Both the position numbers and the translations under genes were made by a program. Source: RYN-417 sp043745485 (GTDB lineage Bacteria > Patescibacteriota > Saccharimonadia > Saccharimonadales > JACDBH01). From it: a DNA stretch of 20,396 nucleotides. The notes below the pieces were generated by a model, which saw nothing but the letters and a program-made list of their open reading frames with translations, was not told where the DNA came from and made no database searches. The stretch is from assembly GCA_043745485.1 (NCBI GenBank), contig JAYTSU010000028.1:1-20396 (forward strand), in the 5' to 3' direction. Below, in pieces: positions 20,389 to 20,396 of this stretch (position 1 is its first letter; the number at the start of each line of letters is the position of its first letter).

Positions 20389-20396
20389 TATGCGCT
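20310..20396 (-). CDS. C-terminus of a DDE/integrase-core transposase (IS3/IS481-like), cut by the window edge
   Basis: The 28 residues before the TGA stop (20310-20312) include LEYYNTERVHLG and a following LLTPMQML. This is the familiar end of the retroviral-integrase-like (rve) catalytic domain in IS3 and IS481 family transposases (consensus YN-x-ERPH…L-x-x-LTP). The conserved Pro of ERPH is Val here. The rest of the gene, including the DDE triad, lies beyond 20396. The element end should fall between 20274 and 20309, but no terminal repeat can be confirmed with one end in view. Confidence 0.75.
   Translation of the reverse strand, partial: SAYLEYYNTERVHLGIQLLTPMQMLQRS

Overview
The window is an ordinary-looking bacterial chromosome segment, most likely from Candidatus Saccharibacteria (TM7) or a close Patescibacteria/CPR relative. 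This assignment is inference from gene content: an archaeal-type Asx-tRNA synthetase, a MurC-type ligase, a 67-aa basic protein and a one-TM 'QVYFGK…VLFWENL' protein of kinds I associate with CPR genomes, plus many one-TM proteins with long disordered cytoplasmic or external tails. TGA acts as a normal stop (mazG-like gene, ABC ATPase), so the code is standard. Gene density is high, no gap exceeds 300 bases, and no rRNA, tRNA or CRISPR was seen.

Layout. 1-900: the C-terminal tail of a cut-off + strand gene, then a membrane-anchored DsbA-like oxidoreductase on the minus strand. 900-3400: a CNNM/CorC-like CBS membrane protein, then a class IIb Asx-tRNA synthetase preceded by a strongly foldable 87-nt leader. 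3394-5202 (minus): an AlkA-type glycosylase and a methyltransferase-Nudix fusion. 5286-8339: a one-TM protein, a 703-aa one-TM protein with two beta-sandwich modules and a beta-propeller outside the cell, a tandem hairpin, and a two-TM small protein. 8336-10032: an LssY_C-domain membrane protein and a cluster-less MutY-like glycosylase, divergently transcribed from a 23-bp gap. 10058-14236: a secreted helical protein, a Pro/Glu/Ala-rich one-TM protein, an UlaG-like metallo-hydrolase, a 578-aa tail-anchored protein and a MazG-like pyrophosphohydrolase. 14239-17668 (minus): TauE/SafE permease, MurC-type ligase and two small membrane proteins, the last with a clean terminator. 17868-18187: a compact, apparently strongly expressed 67-aa gene. 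18193-18312: a nested inverted-repeat element. 18382-20273: an ABC-2 exporter pair. 20310-end: the C-terminus of a DDE/integrase-core transposase, so the right edge runs into an insertion sequence.

Functional themes are peptidoglycan synthesis and envelope proteins, disulfide formation (DsbA plus exported proteins with paired cysteines), and nucleotide/DNA sanitation (AlkA, MutY-like, MazG-like, Nudix).

The clearest unlisted signal is in gene starts. Many genes have a TATAAT-like -10 box only 6-8 bases before the start codon, which predicts leaderless mRNAs. Genes inside apparent operons and a few single genes instead have Shine-Dalgarno sequences. One 7-bp A/T block (9186-9192) reads as a -10 box in both directions and appears to start two divergent genes. 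The best candidate for something undescribed is the structured RNA at 1948-2034.
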